Below, in pieces: positions 8,906-18,334 of a DNA stretch of 64,000 nucleotides. How positions within the stretch are numbered: the stretch's first letter is position 1; each line of letters begins with the position of its first letter. The DNA comes from Psychrilyobacter atlanticus DSM 19335 (lineage in GTDB: Bacteria > Fusobacteriota > Fusobacteriia > Fusobacteriales > Fusobacteriaceae). Where the stretch lies: contig NZ_KE384548.1 of NCBI RefSeq assembly GCF_000426625.1, positions 1,082,431-1,146,430 on the forward strand, written 5' to 3'. Below the pieces are notes generated by a model. That model ran no database searches and had not been told where the DNA came from. It saw nothing but the letters and a program-made list of their open reading frames with translations. The translations under genes and the position numbers were made by a program.

Positions 8906-10132
8906 ATGAGAAAGATAAAAAAAGGATTTACAGCATTAGAATTATTAATAGTAGTAGCAATAATAGGAGTCTTAGCAATAACGGTAGTCCCTAAAATAAT
9001 CAATAGTTTAAATAAAGCAAAGGTAGCAAAGGTAGCTCAAAAACTAGAATTAATCAGATTAAAATTATCATTTGAAGAAACTTTAGCGGAAGTATTCCCG
9101 GATTTAGCAAATAATGATGACTATTTAAAAAATAAATTTGATGTAAAATTTACAGAGTCTTTTTCATTTAATGATGAAGGTCATGGAGAAACAGATAATA
9201 TTGTTATATTCAGAGATAATAAAGGGGGCTGGATATACAATAGGGAAAATGGAGAAGTCTATGCCAACCTGCCCAATGGAGCATATACGTCAGATGTTGA
9301 CAATGAAATTTGGGGAGGAGAAACAGTGCCTATATCTAAAATAAAATATAGCGATACTCTATCCTATGGAAGATTACAGTTTTTAAATGAAGATGGGGAA
9401 TGGGAAGATATGATAGATGGAGAAACCTATCCGGCAGATGCAGAGATAGTATACCTTCCAGATTCCGATAGTATTTCAGGCAATACAAATCAAGTAAACA
9501 TCGGTTCAAATACCGGAGAAACAGTCAGCTTAAGTGATTGGGGAACAGTTAATGGGAATACAGCAGTCTTGGAATCTGACGGGGTAACTATTACGACGAC
9601 AGTTTCATCTGGAAATTTAGCTACTTTTAATGGGCCAAATAGTCATGTAGGAGCTGGGATAGGAAATGCTTCTAGTAATGGACTAAGTTCTGGTGAAAAA
9701 CTAAAAATAGATATAGACGGAGAAAACATAAATAAAGTTATCTTTACTCTAGATGGTTTAGGTGGATATTTTGATGTGAATAGCAGGCATGCTACTAAAG
9801 TAAAAATTTCTGCCTTTGATGTAGATGGAAAATTAATAGAAACACAAAGTAGTTATAGACAATCAGGTGATTTTTTAGATCAATATTCCTTTGAAATTAC
9901 TCAACCAGTTTCCTATTTTGAACTAACATCTTCAGGAAGTAATGGTAGTTATGTAGTACAAAATGTAGATCTAATCAGAAGTGCCCAAGATCAGGTTAAT
10001 TTGACAATTCAAAATCCAGACGGGACAACTGAAGTAATATCCAAGGATATCCTTTTAGACGGAACAAATTCAGATGACATTGTTACTGTAAGGGAAAAAC
10101 CAAAAGAAGAAGGCGAGGAAGGGGATAGCTAA
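8906..10132 (+). CDS. Large prepilin-like (type IV pilin/pseudopilin) protein
   Basis: A 408-residue protein with a class III signal: short basic leader MRKIKKG, cleavage after Gly, then FTALELLIVVAIIGVLAITVVP with Glu at mature position +5. The hydrophobic helix is followed by a coiled region (residues 30-60) and a long acidic beta-rich region from about residue 180, with GENINKVIFTLDGLGGYFD and a C-terminal acidic tail. Typical pseudopilins have 120-200 residues, so the C-terminal domain of about 220 residues is extra and may be a surface binding module. No secretion or pilus assembly gene is near. A ribosome site GGGGGAG precedes the ATG. Confidence 0.75.
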   Translation: MRKIKKGFTALELLIVVAIIGVLAITVVPKIINSLNKAKVAKVAQKLELIRLKLSFEETLAEVFPDLANNDDYLKNKFDVKFTESFSFNDEGHGETDNIVIFRDNKGGWIYNRENGEVYANLPNGAYTSDVDNEIWGGETVPISKIKYSDTLSYGRLQFLNEDGEWEDMIDGETYPADAEIVYLPDSDSISGNTNQVNIGSNTGETVSLSDWGTVNGNTAVLESDGVTITTTVSSGNLATFNGPNSHVGAGIGNASSNGLSSGEKLKIDIDGENINKVIFTLDGLGGYFDVNSRHATKVKISAFDVDGKLIETQSSYRQSGDFLDQYSFEITQPVSYFELTSSGSNGSYVVQNVDLIRSAQDQVNLTIQNPDGTTEVISKDILLDGTNSDDIVTVREKPKEEGEEGDS

Positions 10133-10138
10133 TAAAAA

Positions 10139-10175
10139 AAAGTTTCACGGAGATTTCTCCGTGAAACTTTTTTTT
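10139..10175. terminator. Bidirectional terminator between convergent genes
   Basis: AGTTTCACGGAG and CTCCGTGAAACT form a 12-bp perfect stem with an ATTT loop, flanked by A and T runs. It serves the prepilin gene and the convergent FMN-binding gene. Confidence 0.9.
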
Positions 10176-10196
10176 AGATTTATTTAGCTATAATTT

Positions 10197-10613
10197 TTAA
10201 TTCTTAGGAAGTCTGTATACTCCTCTATTTAATCCATCTTGGATTGCAGATCTTATTTTCCCTCCACGAACAGTTGCTCCTGCCATTGGAATATTTTCTG
10301 GTGTGTATAGATCAGGCATTGTATCCTTTAAATTTTTCCCTACTAAATGATTTAAAGCAGCGATATACTTATCTTTCTCCTTTTCTAACTTAGAATCTTT
10401 CATATAATTTTGACCTTTAAAATTTAACATTCTCATAGATGCTTTTTTTACAATATCATTTTCTAAATCAAATTGTACATTCACTTGAACTTCTCCAATA
10501 GAATTACTGTCTCGATCAATAAAATTTCCTCTATAGGTCCCATCTGAATAAGTAGACCCAAAAGTAACCGCTGATACTACGATAAGTGCAATTAAAATAA
10601 TAATTTTTTTCAT
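10197..10613 (-). CDS. Exported FMN-binding-domain protein
   Basis: A 138-residue protein with an N-terminal signal peptide (residues 1-19, ending TFGS) and a small domain resembling the FMN-binding domain of RnfG/NqrC and related electron-transfer proteins. The characteristic covalent-flavin-type loop appears in altered form as GATVRGGKIRSAIQDGLNRG. Such domains can carry FMN attached to Thr by ApbE, but whether this loop is competent is uncertain. It is divergent from a second FMN-binding protein 134 bp away. Confidence 0.6.
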   Translation of the reverse strand: MKKIIILIALIVVSAVTFGSTYSDGTYRGNFIDRDSNSIGEVQVNVQFDLENDIVKKASMRMLNFKGQNYMKDSKLEKEKDKYIAALNHLVGKNLKDTMPDLYTPENIPMAGATVRGGKIRSAIQDGLNRGVYRLPKN

Positions 10614-10638
10614 TTCTTTCCTCCTAATTTTATTTGTT

Positions 10639-10648
10639 GTTACGTAAC
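10639..10648. promoter_or_regulatory. Small palindrome between the divergent FMN-binding genes
   Basis: GTTACGTAAC is a perfect 10-bp palindrome about 25 bp from the minus-strand gene and 100 bp from the plus-strand gene. It could be a shared operator, which is inference from position only. Confidence 0.3.
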
Positions 10649-10747
10649 TAAAATAATAATATCATAATTTATTTTGTTTTTCAAACTTTTTGTAGACTTA
10701 ATCAAATAAAATTTGATATACTATAAAAAAAGAAAAGGAGAGAGAAG

Positions 10748-11164
10748 ATGAAAACTTATAAACTAAAAGATAAAATGTTTGAAATATGTTTGGGGTTATT
10801 TTTTTTTATAGGAATCTCTTTGACCATCTGGGATAATTCCTCTAAAGAAAATTTAATTGGAACCAGTAAAGGCTATAAAGGTCCCATAGAAGTAGAAGTT
10901 ACTTTGAGGGGAGAAAAAATAATAGGTATAAAAATATTGAAAGAAAATGATACAGAAGGAATAAAAGAAAAAGCGTTTCGTGGAATTATAAATGGTGTTA
11001 TAACAAAACAAAGTATTGCAATTGACAGTATAGCAGGAGCCAGTTATAGTTCTGTTGGTTTAAAAAAAGCTATTTTAAATGCTGTAGAACCTAAGAAAAT
11101 TTTAAACATAGAGGAGGTACAACCATATTTAGAAGTGACGAGTGATTTTTTTGATAACGATTAA
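10748..11164 (+). CDS. Membrane-anchored FMN-binding-domain protein
   Basis: A 138-residue protein with an uncleaved-looking N-terminal membrane segment (residues 12-28, ICLGLFFFIGISLTIWD) and an extracytoplasmic FMN-binding domain. Features are GYKGPIEVEVTLRGEKIIGIKI and the loop SIAGASYSSVGLKKAILNAV, which matches the S-G-A-S/T motif used for covalent FMN attachment in NqrC/RnfG-type domains. It may pass electrons at the outer face of the membrane, possibly with its divergent neighbour. Ribosome site AAGGAGAGAG. No terminator is obvious immediately after it, but the small-RNA candidate begins 70 bp downstream. Confidence 0.65.
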   Translation: MKTYKLKDKMFEICLGLFFFIGISLTIWDNSSKENLIGTSKGYKGPIEVEVTLRGEKIIGIKILKENDTEGIKEKAFRGIINGVITKQSIAIDSIAGASYSSVGLKKAILNAVEPKKILNIEEVQPYLEVTSDFFDND

Positions 11165-11201
11165 ATTTTTTTTAAAAATTATTTTAAAAACATTTAAACT
11201 T

Positions 11202-11230
11202 TTTAACCACTTTCTACGACTAATTAGTAT
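11202..11230 (+). promoter_or_regulatory. Putative promoter of small-RNA candidate copy 1
   Basis: TTTAAC and TAGTAT are separated by 17 bp. The same arrangement (TTTATC, 17 bp, TAATAT) is preserved in the paralogous copy at 19214-19242. Confidence 0.5.
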
Positions 11231-11236
11231 AAGCAA

Positions 11237-11323
11237 ATGAAAATAATATTTTTTTCGTTTCTTTCTTTCCTAAATAAAATAAAAAACTCCTAACTGTACG
11301 ACTATTACAGATAGGAGTTTTTT
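11237..11323 (+). ncRNA. Candidate small RNA, copy 1
   Basis: A body of about 90 nt with no open frame, containing AAGCAAATGAAAATAATA and TTTTTTTCGTTTCTTTC, ends in a rho-independent hairpin (ACTCCTA ... TAGGAGT with an inner CTGT/ACAG helix) and a T run. The paralogue at 19249-19345 shares promoter spacing, body and hairpin, with an A-T to C-G change in the terminator stem that keeps pairing. Expression and role are unknown. Confidence 0.55.
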
Positions 11324-11339
11324 ATTTTTTTGATTTATA

Positions 11340-12010
11340 GTTGTAGTGAGAGATTAAATTTTTTACACCTAGCTCATAAAAGAAAAAACAGATAGATTCT
11401 AAAGTTTTCGCCTTTGATACGAGCTACTTTTTCTCAATAGCAAGAAAAAGTAGCCAAAAAGTGCCAAACTTTGAAAAATTGTTCTTAAGTAAAATATTAA
11501 TATACGAGCTTTGAAAGCTACAGTCCTCACTTCGTTGCGGAACTTAATTTGTTGAACGCTCTAGTATATATGAAAGTACAAAGTAAAATCACTTTCAAAG
11601 TTGAACAAGACCTTTGGTTCTGATTTTAATTCCTTTTTCTAGATGTTACTCTGCTTCTCAGTAAATATTTTACGAGTTTCGTCGTACCCATTATGTCCGT
11701 CAGGCACCCCTCTAAGAAACGGGGATCCACGGTCTCACTCTATAACATCAAATGGTTATTGCTTCGGTTTCTCTTACGAAGAGAAACCATAAAAAGGAAG
11801 AGTACGGAATTTTCTTCCTTCTTTTATGGATTTTCACAAACCATGAAATGTGTCAAAGAGACACCAAATTTAGGATATAAGAAAAAGATAGCTTTGCTAC
11901 CTTTCTCTTAACTTTTTTATTAAAATCAAACCAAAAGATTTCCTCTGTGTATCTCCGTGTCCATTGTTCTTATTTTTTCCTTTCCTCCCAGATAATGAAA
12001 TTAAAAATTC
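11340..12010. repeat. Intergenic repeat cluster with family 1 MITE copy
   Basis: No gene is supported. A hairpin GCTACTTTTTCT/AAGAAAAAGTAGC lies near 11421-11455. A family 1 copy occupies 11633-11749 with its left end CTTTTTCTAGATGTTAC, but its right end is replaced from 11750 by the block AATGGTTATTGCTTCGG, also found inside the long family 2 elements. A further hairpin GGTTTCTCTT/AGAGAAACC follows at 11766, and family D text at 11940-11970. Confidence 0.6.
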
Positions 12011-12018
12011 AAAAATTA

Positions 12019-12828
12019 TTAATTAACAGATGCAGCGACCTTTGAAGTCTCTTTCTTTAAATATAACCAATAATAAATAACAGGTACAAATATTCCACCG
12101 GAAAGTACATTCCCAATAGTTACAGGAATATAGTTATTCATGAACATATTTGAAATAGAGATAGTTTCAGGAGAGACCATCCATCCAGCAGTAATAACAA
12201 ACATATTCGCAACGACATGTTGATAACCAGAAAGAGCAAACATCATTATTGGGAACCAGCAAATCCATAGTTTTCCAGTGACATCTGTAGCAGCAAAGGT
12301 CATCCAAATAGCCAAAGCTACTACAACATTACATAAAAATCCACTGGCAACAGCTTGAGCAAATCCTAAATGAACCTTACCTTCAGCGATAGCTACAACT
12401 TTGGCAGCCATAGGAGCACTTTTGAATACCCCGGCAACAATAGCAACCCATGCAAGGAAAGCACTCCCTACAAAATTTCCCAGCCAAACTACAATCCAGT
12501 TTCTTAAAACATCTTTAAATGATGAATCCCCAGTAATATAAGCTATAAAAGCTAAGTTATTACCAGTAAATAATGACCCTCCTACAAATAAAACCAGCAT
12601 AAGTCCTACTGGAAATACTGCAGCTCCAAGAAGCTTTGAAAGTCCCGGATCTACATTAGCGCCAAGAGATTGAGTAACAGTAATATAAGCTATAAAACCT
12701 AAAGCTATAAATATTCCACCCATAATTCCCAATACAAATATTTTCAATGATTTTGTTTTTGTTTTTTTTATAGCCATTTGTACGACTGCTTCGGCTACCT
12801 CCGCTGTGTTTAAAAAAGTTTTCGACAT
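12019..12828 (-). CDS. focA: Formate/nitrite transporter (FocA-like)
   Basis: A 269-residue pentameric channel of the FNT family that moves formate, or related monovalent anions, across the inner membrane. Six hydrophobic segments are visible. FNT landmarks include LVLFVGGSLFTGNNLAF (first conserved loop), NWIVVWLGNFVGS, and CNVVVALAIWMTFAA with FALSGYQHVVANMF. A GTG/ATG-type start four codons upstream overlaps the GGAGGAAATT ribosome site, so the ATG at 12828 is chosen. It is divergent from the formate dehydrogenase operon, which supports formate as the substrate. Confidence 0.9.
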   Translation of the reverse strand: MSKTFLNTAEVAEAVVQMAIKKTKTKSLKIFVLGIMGGIFIALGFIAYITVTQSLGANVDPGLSKLLGAAVFPVGLMLVLFVGGSLFTGNNLAFIAYITGDSSFKDVLRNWIVVWLGNFVGSAFLAWVAIVAGVFKSAPMAAKVVAIAEGKVHLGFAQAVASGFLCNVVVALAIWMTFAATDVTGKLWICWFPIMMFALSGYQHVVANMFVITAGWMVSPETISISNMFMNNYIPVTIGNVLSGGIFVPVIYYWLYLKKETSKVAASVN

Positions 12829-13214
12829 AATTTCCTCCATTTTATTTAATTTTTATGATAGATTAATTCCCCCCATTGATATTTTAGGATTCAATAAAAA
12901 ATTATTAAATTAAGACCCTAACTAAATTAACCCTACAAGGGGTATATTACTATTTTTATTTTTCTAAGTCAATTTTTTTAGTACTGTTGTATTATTTTAT
13001 TGTGAAAGAAATATTTTTGTAAAAAAACATTTAATCCAAACTTTATATTTATAAGGTATTTTTTATAAAAATGATGTTTTTTTTTTCACTACCAATAAAA
13101 AAAATATTTTTTTACAGACATTTAGTATATAATTAATACAATTAGTATTATTTAAAAACAATTTTAAGGTAAATCAAATTGTTATTTATAGATTTTTAAG
13201 GGGGAATATTTAAG
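12829..13214. other. AT-rich divergent intergenic region, focA / formate dehydrogenase
   Basis: The region is very AT-rich with long T and A runs (13075-13100) and must contain promoters for both directions. I see no strong consensus pair and no clear operator. No gene is supported. Confidence 0.5.
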
Positions 13215-13694
13215 GTGGGTAACGAATACATTGATAACATATTATCTAATTTTAATTTTAGTAAGATAGAGCTGCTTCCAATTCTTACTGAGATTCAAAA
13301 ACAAAATAAAGACAATTACATTTCAGATGATATATCTGATTATGTGGCTGTAAAATTAAAGATGCCAAAAGCCAGGGTCGATGAGGTGATTACATTCTTC
13401 TCAGCTATAAACACTAGTAAAAAAGGAAAGTTCGTTTTACAACTATGTGAAAGTACTGTCTGCGGTGTCAAGAAGAAGCATCTGATGGGAGAAGCTATTG
13501 AAAAAAAATTAAATATTAAATTAGGAGAAACTACTCCTGATAACTTATTTACATTTGAACACACTCCATGTTTTGGTGCTTGTGATATTGCTCCTGCTAT
13601 GAGAGTTAATGGTGTAGTTCATGGAAATCTCACAGTTGATAAGATAACAGACCTAATAGATCAACTTTCTAAGGATGGTGGGAACAATAAATAA
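13215..13694 (+). CDS. NuoE-like [2Fe-2S] subunit of NAD-linked formate dehydrogenase
   Basis: A 159-residue thioredoxin-fold [2Fe-2S] protein of the NuoE/HydC type. The cluster ligands are visible as CESTVC and, further on, CFGAC. The N-terminal helical part (residues 1-60) matches the family. The start is GTG with a AAGGGGGA ribosome site. The stop lies inside the next gene, so translation is probably coupled. With the NuoF-like and Sec-containing subunits it would move electrons from formate to NAD+, or in reverse, and related complexes may bifurcate electrons to ferredoxin. Confidence 0.9.
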   Translation: MGNEYIDNILSNFNFSKIELLPILTEIQKQNKDNYISDDISDYVAVKLKMPKARVDEVITFFSAINTSKKGKFVLQLCESTVCGVKKKHLMGEAIEKKLNIKLGETTPDNLFTFEHTPCFGACDIAPAMRVNGVVHGNLTVDKITDLIDQLSKDGGNNK

Positions 13695-14943
13695 TAAATT
13701 TAATATTAAGATGATCAGTGAAAATTTTGGAAAATATAAATATGATGAGATCGATAAATATATAGAGCTCGATGGATTTAGTGGGCTTAAAGTAGCTTTT
13801 GAAAAAGGAAAGCAACATGTTATAGATGAATTAAAAATCTCTGGTCTCCGTGGAAGAGGGGGAGCTGCTTTCCCTACCTGGCAAAAATGGAAGGGTGGAC
13901 TCAATGAATTAGAGCAAGAAACTTTTGTTATATGTAATGCTGACGAAGGGGAACCAGCTACATTTAAAGACAGAGAACTCCTCTCACAAGATCCTTATAA
14001 AGTTATTGAAGGACTCACTATTTCCGGATATATGAGAAGTGCTAAAACTGGAACTATATATCTCAGAGAAGAGTATACATATATGAAGCATCAAATAGAA
14101 AAGGCTATTGAGTTATCTAGGGAAAGAGGATATTTAGGAAAAAATATCTTAGGAACAGGATTTGATTTTGATATCAGAGTATTTTCTGGAGCTGGAGCTT
14201 ATGTATGTGGCGAAGGATCTGCTCTTATTGAATCTATGGAAGGAAAAGCAGGGAAACCCAGACTTAAAGCTCCTAGAATTAGTTCTCAAGGATATCTTCA
14301 AATGCCAACACAGTCTAATAATGTAGAAAGTTTAGCGGTAGCGGCTACTATTTTAAAGATGGGAGCTTCTAAATATGCTGAATATGGATATGGAGAAAGT
14401 GTTGGAACTAAATTAATCAGTATTTGTGGAAATATAAATAAACCTGCTGTATATGAGATACCATTTGGGATTACTCTCAGAGAGATTATCGAAGAGGTAG
14501 CTGGCGGCGTTGAAAACAATAAAAAAGTCAAGTTTTTACAACTTGGAGGAGTTTCTGGTCCATTGGTACCGGAAAGTTTGTTAGATACTAGATACACATA
14601 TGAGGATCTTTGGGATCTAGATCTTGGGATAGGATCTGGTGCTATCTTAGTCGCTGATGAGGATATGTCTGTTATAGAATATATGAAATTAGCTAACGAT
14701 TTCTTCCACCATGAATCTTGTGGAAAGTGTATTCCTTGCAGGGAAGGGGTCCATGCATATAAAAAAATAATAGATAAATTATTGAATAAAACTGCAAAAA
14801 AAAGTGATATAGATTATCTTTTAGAGATTGGAACTTTGATGAATGAAACTTCTTTCTGTGGGCTTGGTCAAACAGCAGCTACTCCTGTTTTAAAAGCTAT
14901 CAAGTATTTTAAAGATGAACTATATACAGCAACAATTGATTAA
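13675..14943 (+). CDS. NuoF-like NADH-binding FMN/Fe-S subunit
   Basis: A 422-residue protein of the NuoF/HydB type that binds FMN, NAD(H) and a 4Fe-4S cluster. The glycine-rich FMN/NAD region is GLRGRGGAAFPTWQKW and later GAGAYVCGEGSALIESMEGK. The cluster ligands appear as ESCGKCIPCREGV plus a later Cys in SFCGLG. Unlike many HydB/HylB subunits it has no obvious extra N-terminal or C-terminal ferredoxin domain. The start at 13675 overlaps the upstream gene by 20 bp with AAGG immediately before it; an ATG at 13711 is an alternative start. Confidence 0.9.
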   Translation: MVGTINNKFNIKMISENFGKYKYDEIDKYIELDGFSGLKVAFEKGKQHVIDELKISGLRGRGGAAFPTWQKWKGGLNELEQETFVICNADEGEPATFKDRELLSQDPYKVIEGLTISGYMRSAKTGTIYLREEYTYMKHQIEKAIELSRERGYLGKNILGTGFDFDIRVFSGAGAYVCGEGSALIESMEGKAGKPRLKAPRISSQGYLQMPTQSNNVESLAVAATILKMGASKYAEYGYGESVGTKLISICGNINKPAVYEIPFGITLREIIEEVAGGVENNKKVKFLQLGGVSGPLVPESLLDTRYTYEDLWDLDLGIGSGAILVADEDMSVIEYMKLANDFFHHESCGKCIPCREGVHAYKKIIDKLLNKTAKKSDIDYLLEIGTLMNETSFCGLGQTAATPVLKAIKYFKDELYTATID

Positions 14944-14972
14944 TAAAAAAATTTATGCATTAGGAGGAAAAT

Positions 14973-17669
14973 GTGAAAAACTTGGTTAAAATTACTATAA
15001 ATGACAAAGAATACAGTGTCCCTGAAAATACAAAAGTATTGAGGGCATGTGAAAATATAGGTATCAAAATCCCTACTTTTTGTGATGACAAAAGACTGGT
15101 TCCAACAGGAGCCTGCAGGATGTGTGTCGTAGAAATAGGTAGTGGAGGGAGAACAAAACTTCAAACTTCATGTTCAACAGATGTTAAAGAAGGTATGGTT
15201 ATAAACACAGATACAGAAAAAGTAGCCAATGCCAGAAGAACTATACTAAAACTTCTTTGGGCCAGTCATCCTAACGAATGCCCCACTTGCGAAAAATCAG
15301 GAGAATGTAAGTTACAGGATTACTCCTACGAATATGGTGTTGATATCGATGCCATCGCCGATATTCAGGAACACAGAGGTATTCCTAAAAATAAAGATGC
15401 TAAATTTTATTCAATTGACAGCAATAAATGTATCTCTTGTAATAAATGTGTAAGAATTTGCAGTCAGCTACAATGTAACGACGCATTGGGTCTGAATAAT
15501 AGAGGTCCCCATACTGTTGTTGATAGAGCGAGTTTCAATGGAAATACTAATTGTACAGAGTGCGGTGCCTGTGTTCATGCATGTCCTGTAGGATGTCTTA
15601 TGCCAAAATCCAAAGAAAAATTTAGAAATTGGCAGGTTCAAAAAACCCAGACAACGTGCTCATATTGTGGTGTAGGCTGCCAGTTAAACTTAGTTACAAA
15701 AGATAATAAAGTTGTTAGAATCGATCCAGTTATGGATAAGGTCAACAATGGTCTGTACTGTGTTAAGGGAGTTTTTGCATATAACTTTATCAATCATAGA
15801 GACAGACTTACAACTCCTTTAATAAGAAAAGACGGGAAATTAACTGAATGTTCTTGGGAAGAAGCCTATGAGTTTATTGATTTTAACAGAAAGAAAACGT
15901 TATCTGAAAAAGGCGGGGCAGGATTTGCCGGACTGGCCAGCGCTAGAACAACAAATGAAGATAACTACCTTTTCCAAAAAATGGTCAGAAGTGGATTCCA
16001 GACAAATTCCATAGACCATTGTGCCCGTCTCTGACATTCTTCTACAGTTGCAGGTCTTGCAACTATGCTTGGTAGTGGAGCCATGACAAATTCCATAGAA
16101 GAAGTAGTCGATAACGATACTATATTTGTAATCGGAAGTAACACAACGGAAGCTCATCCTGTTATTGGAGCATCTATAAAACAAGCCGTGAGAAAGGGAG
16201 CAAAATTAATAGTTGCCGATCCTGTTAGAATTAAATTAGCTGAAATTGCAGATTGTTATCTTCAAATTCAACCAGGTTCAAATACTGCTCTTTTAAATGG
16301 AATGATGAACTACATAATAGAAAACAACCTCCAGGATCAGGAGTATATAGATAAAAAAGTTGATAATTTTGAGTTCTTAAAGAAAACTGTAAAGGAATAT
16401 ACATTAGAAAAAACATCGGAAATATGCGGCGTAGAAGCAGAACTTATTGCAAAAGCTGCTAGAATATACGCTGAAAGTCCTGCTGCAGGTCTTTACTATG
16501 CCATGGGAATTACACAACATTCAACAGGTGTTAATAATGTAAAATCTTGTGTAAACTTGGCTCTGACTTGTGGAAATATAGGAAAAGCCAATGCCGGTGT
16601 TAATCCTCTAAGGGGGCAAAATAATGTTCAGGGAGCCTGCGATATGGGAGCTCTTCCAAATAAATTCCCTGGTTATCAAAATGTTATCGATTCAGAAGCT
16701 ATAGATAAATTTGAAACTGCATGGAATACAAAACTTAGTACAACTAATGGGATGAGATTACCAGAAATGATGGATAAGGCTGCAAATGGAGAGTTAGGAT
16801 TTATGTATATTGTAGGAGAAAATCCTATGATCTCTGATCCCGACACACATCATGTAACTAAGGCATTAAAAACCGTAGATTGTTTAGTTGTACAAGACAT
16901 ATTCTTAACAGAAACAGCTGAATTGGCAGATGTCGTATTACCTGCTGCTACATTTGCTGAAAAAGATGGAACATTTACAAATACTGAAAGAAGAGTTCAA
17001 AGGGTAAGAAGAGCTATCGATCCAATTGGAAATTCTAAACCAGATTGGATGATCTTTAGTGAACTCCTAGAAACATTTGGATTGTCTCCTAAAAATAAAT
17101 ACAATAATTCTAAAGATATATTTGAAGAGTTGTCATCTTTAACTCCTCAATACAATGGAATTTCATACGACAGGATCGATTCTTTGGGATTACAATGGCC
17201 TTGTCCTACAAAAGACCATCCAGGAACTAAATTTTTACATAAGGATAAGTTTATGAAAGGTGAAAAAGTAGAATTTATGCCTGTAAAATATATAGATCCA
17301 ATAGAGAAAGCAACTGAAGAATATCCTATCACAATGACAACAGGAAGGATATTAGAGCATTATCATACCAGGACTATGACAATGAAAACCGATGAAATAG
17401 ATAAGGAGTTTAAATCCAGCTGGTTGAGTCTTTCTCCTGAATTAGCTGAGGAGTTAAAGATAGAAGATAAAGATAATATCGTTGTTGAATCACCTAGGGG
17501 AAAAATATTTACTGTAGCCAATATATCCAATGATGTTTCTGGTAAAACAGTATTTATGCCATTCCATTTTGGAAATGGAGCAAATGTATTAACAAATGGT
17601 CAAGCCTTGGATCCTATATGCAGCATACCTGAATTAAAAGTTACTGCTATAAATATCTCTAAAGCTTAA
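14973..17669 (+). CDS. fdhF: Selenocysteine formate dehydrogenase, catalytic subunit
   Basis: A molybdenum/tungsten bis-MGD formate dehydrogenase of 898 residues, read through an in-frame TGA at 16032-16034 (Sec354). Order of domains: 2Fe-2S ferredoxin (CRMC near residue 48), NuoG-like His-Cys cluster (HPNECPTCEKSGEC), two 4Fe-4S clusters (CISCNKCVRIC, CTECGACVHACP), the FDH 4Fe-4S motif CSYCGVGC, the catalytic domain with DHCARL-Sec-HSSTVAGL, and the C-terminal dinucleotide-binding domain. The context matches E. coli FdhF around Sec. A bSECIS hairpin follows the TGA. The start is GTG with a TAGGAGGAAA ribosome site. Automated annotation would split it into two genes at the TGA. Confidence 0.95.
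16032..16064 (+). promoter_or_regulatory. UGA selenocysteine codon and bacterial SECIS element
   Basis: TGA at 16032 is followed, 11 nt later, by a hairpin with AGTTGC (16046-16051) paired to GCAACT (16059-16064) around the loop AGGTCTT. The loop GGTCT and its distance of 18 nt from the TGA equal those of E. coli fdhF. This supports SelB-dependent Sec insertion. Confidence 0.93.
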
Positions 17670-17700
17670 TTTAATTTTTTTATTAGAATGAATAGAACTA

Positions 17701-17737
17701 AAAAAGGTGGATTGCAAAAACAATCCACCTTTTTTTA
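17701..17737. terminator. Terminator of the formate dehydrogenase operon
   Basis: GGTGGATTG pairs with CAATCCACC around CAAAAA, with A and T runs at the flanks. Confidence 0.9.
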
Positions 17738-17866
17738 AATTTGGCACTCTCCTCTTCCTTCTCATTCCTTATATATAGAATAGGATTTAATTTGAATGAG
17801 TAAAGAACTTCTGTAAAAGTAGGATCACCTTCAAAATTAAAAAATCTTTGGTTCTAGCTTTAATTC

Positions 17867-17995
17867 CTTTTTCTAAATGTTATCCTACTCCCCAGAATAT
17901 CTCTTACGAGTTTCGTCGTACTTATCATGCCCGTCAGGCACCCCACTAAGAAACGGGGATCCATGATCCGACTCTATAACATTATTTAGAAAAAG
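17867..17995 (+). repeat. MITE-like repeat, family 1, full length (129 bp)
   Basis: The ends are inverted repeats: CTTTTTCTAAATGTTAT at the left and ATAACATTATTTAGAAAAAG at the right. Inside are ACGAGTTTCGTCG, CCCGTCAGGCACC and AAGAAACGGGGATCCATG. A copy of the same length lies inverted at 44204-44332 and a third at 25377-25506. No open frame. Confidence 0.8.
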
Positions 17996-18330
17996 TCTGC
18001 TTTTCTTTCGTTCATTTCTTTTTCAGATAAAAAGAAAGAACCCGTATTAAAGATGGAATCTTTAGAAACTTTTTATTTTTTTGAATATATACTTTGAGTC
18101 CCATTCTAAATAAACATCTGTAATTATCAGAGCTCTTTCCGTGTTCGCAAGATTCTTAGGTGCAACAGCACCCCTCTATCTCAAAATCCTATGTTTACAA
18201 AGTAAACTACTAGCATTTTGGTGATACTCTTTACGAGTAGAAGTCTTGGTGATGCCCTTTACGGGTAGTGCGACAGCATCTGCATTCTATTTCTTTTAGA
18301 TTATATAAACTAGAATCCTTACAGTAACCT
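17996..18330. repeat. Intergenic repeat cluster (families G and C)
   Basis: No gene is supported. The segment 17996-18075 is a pyrimidine/purine hairpin module (TTTCTTTCGTTCATTTC with AAAAAGAAAGAA) that sits next to family 1 copies also at 25.5 and 44.2 kb. The segment 18172-18290 is a family C copy with two tandem GGTGAT units and ACGGGTAGTGCGACAG. The tail TTTCTTTTAGATTATATAAAC recurs at 19628. Confidence 0.6.
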
Positions 18331-18334
18331 TTTA

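Noticed and set aside
11693..11911. 72-residue open frame on the plus strand
   Set aside because: It is built from family 1 and family 2 repeat text, lacks a ribosome site and is not conserved as a frame in the other copies.
13653..13904. Antisense frame over the formate dehydrogenase genes
   Set aside because: It is the shadow of two well-supported genes and has no start signal.
16032..16034. TGA as a true stop, giving a truncated enzyme plus a second gene
   Set aside because: Both halves are one formate dehydrogenase, the TGA is at the catalytic Sec position and a bSECIS hairpin follows.
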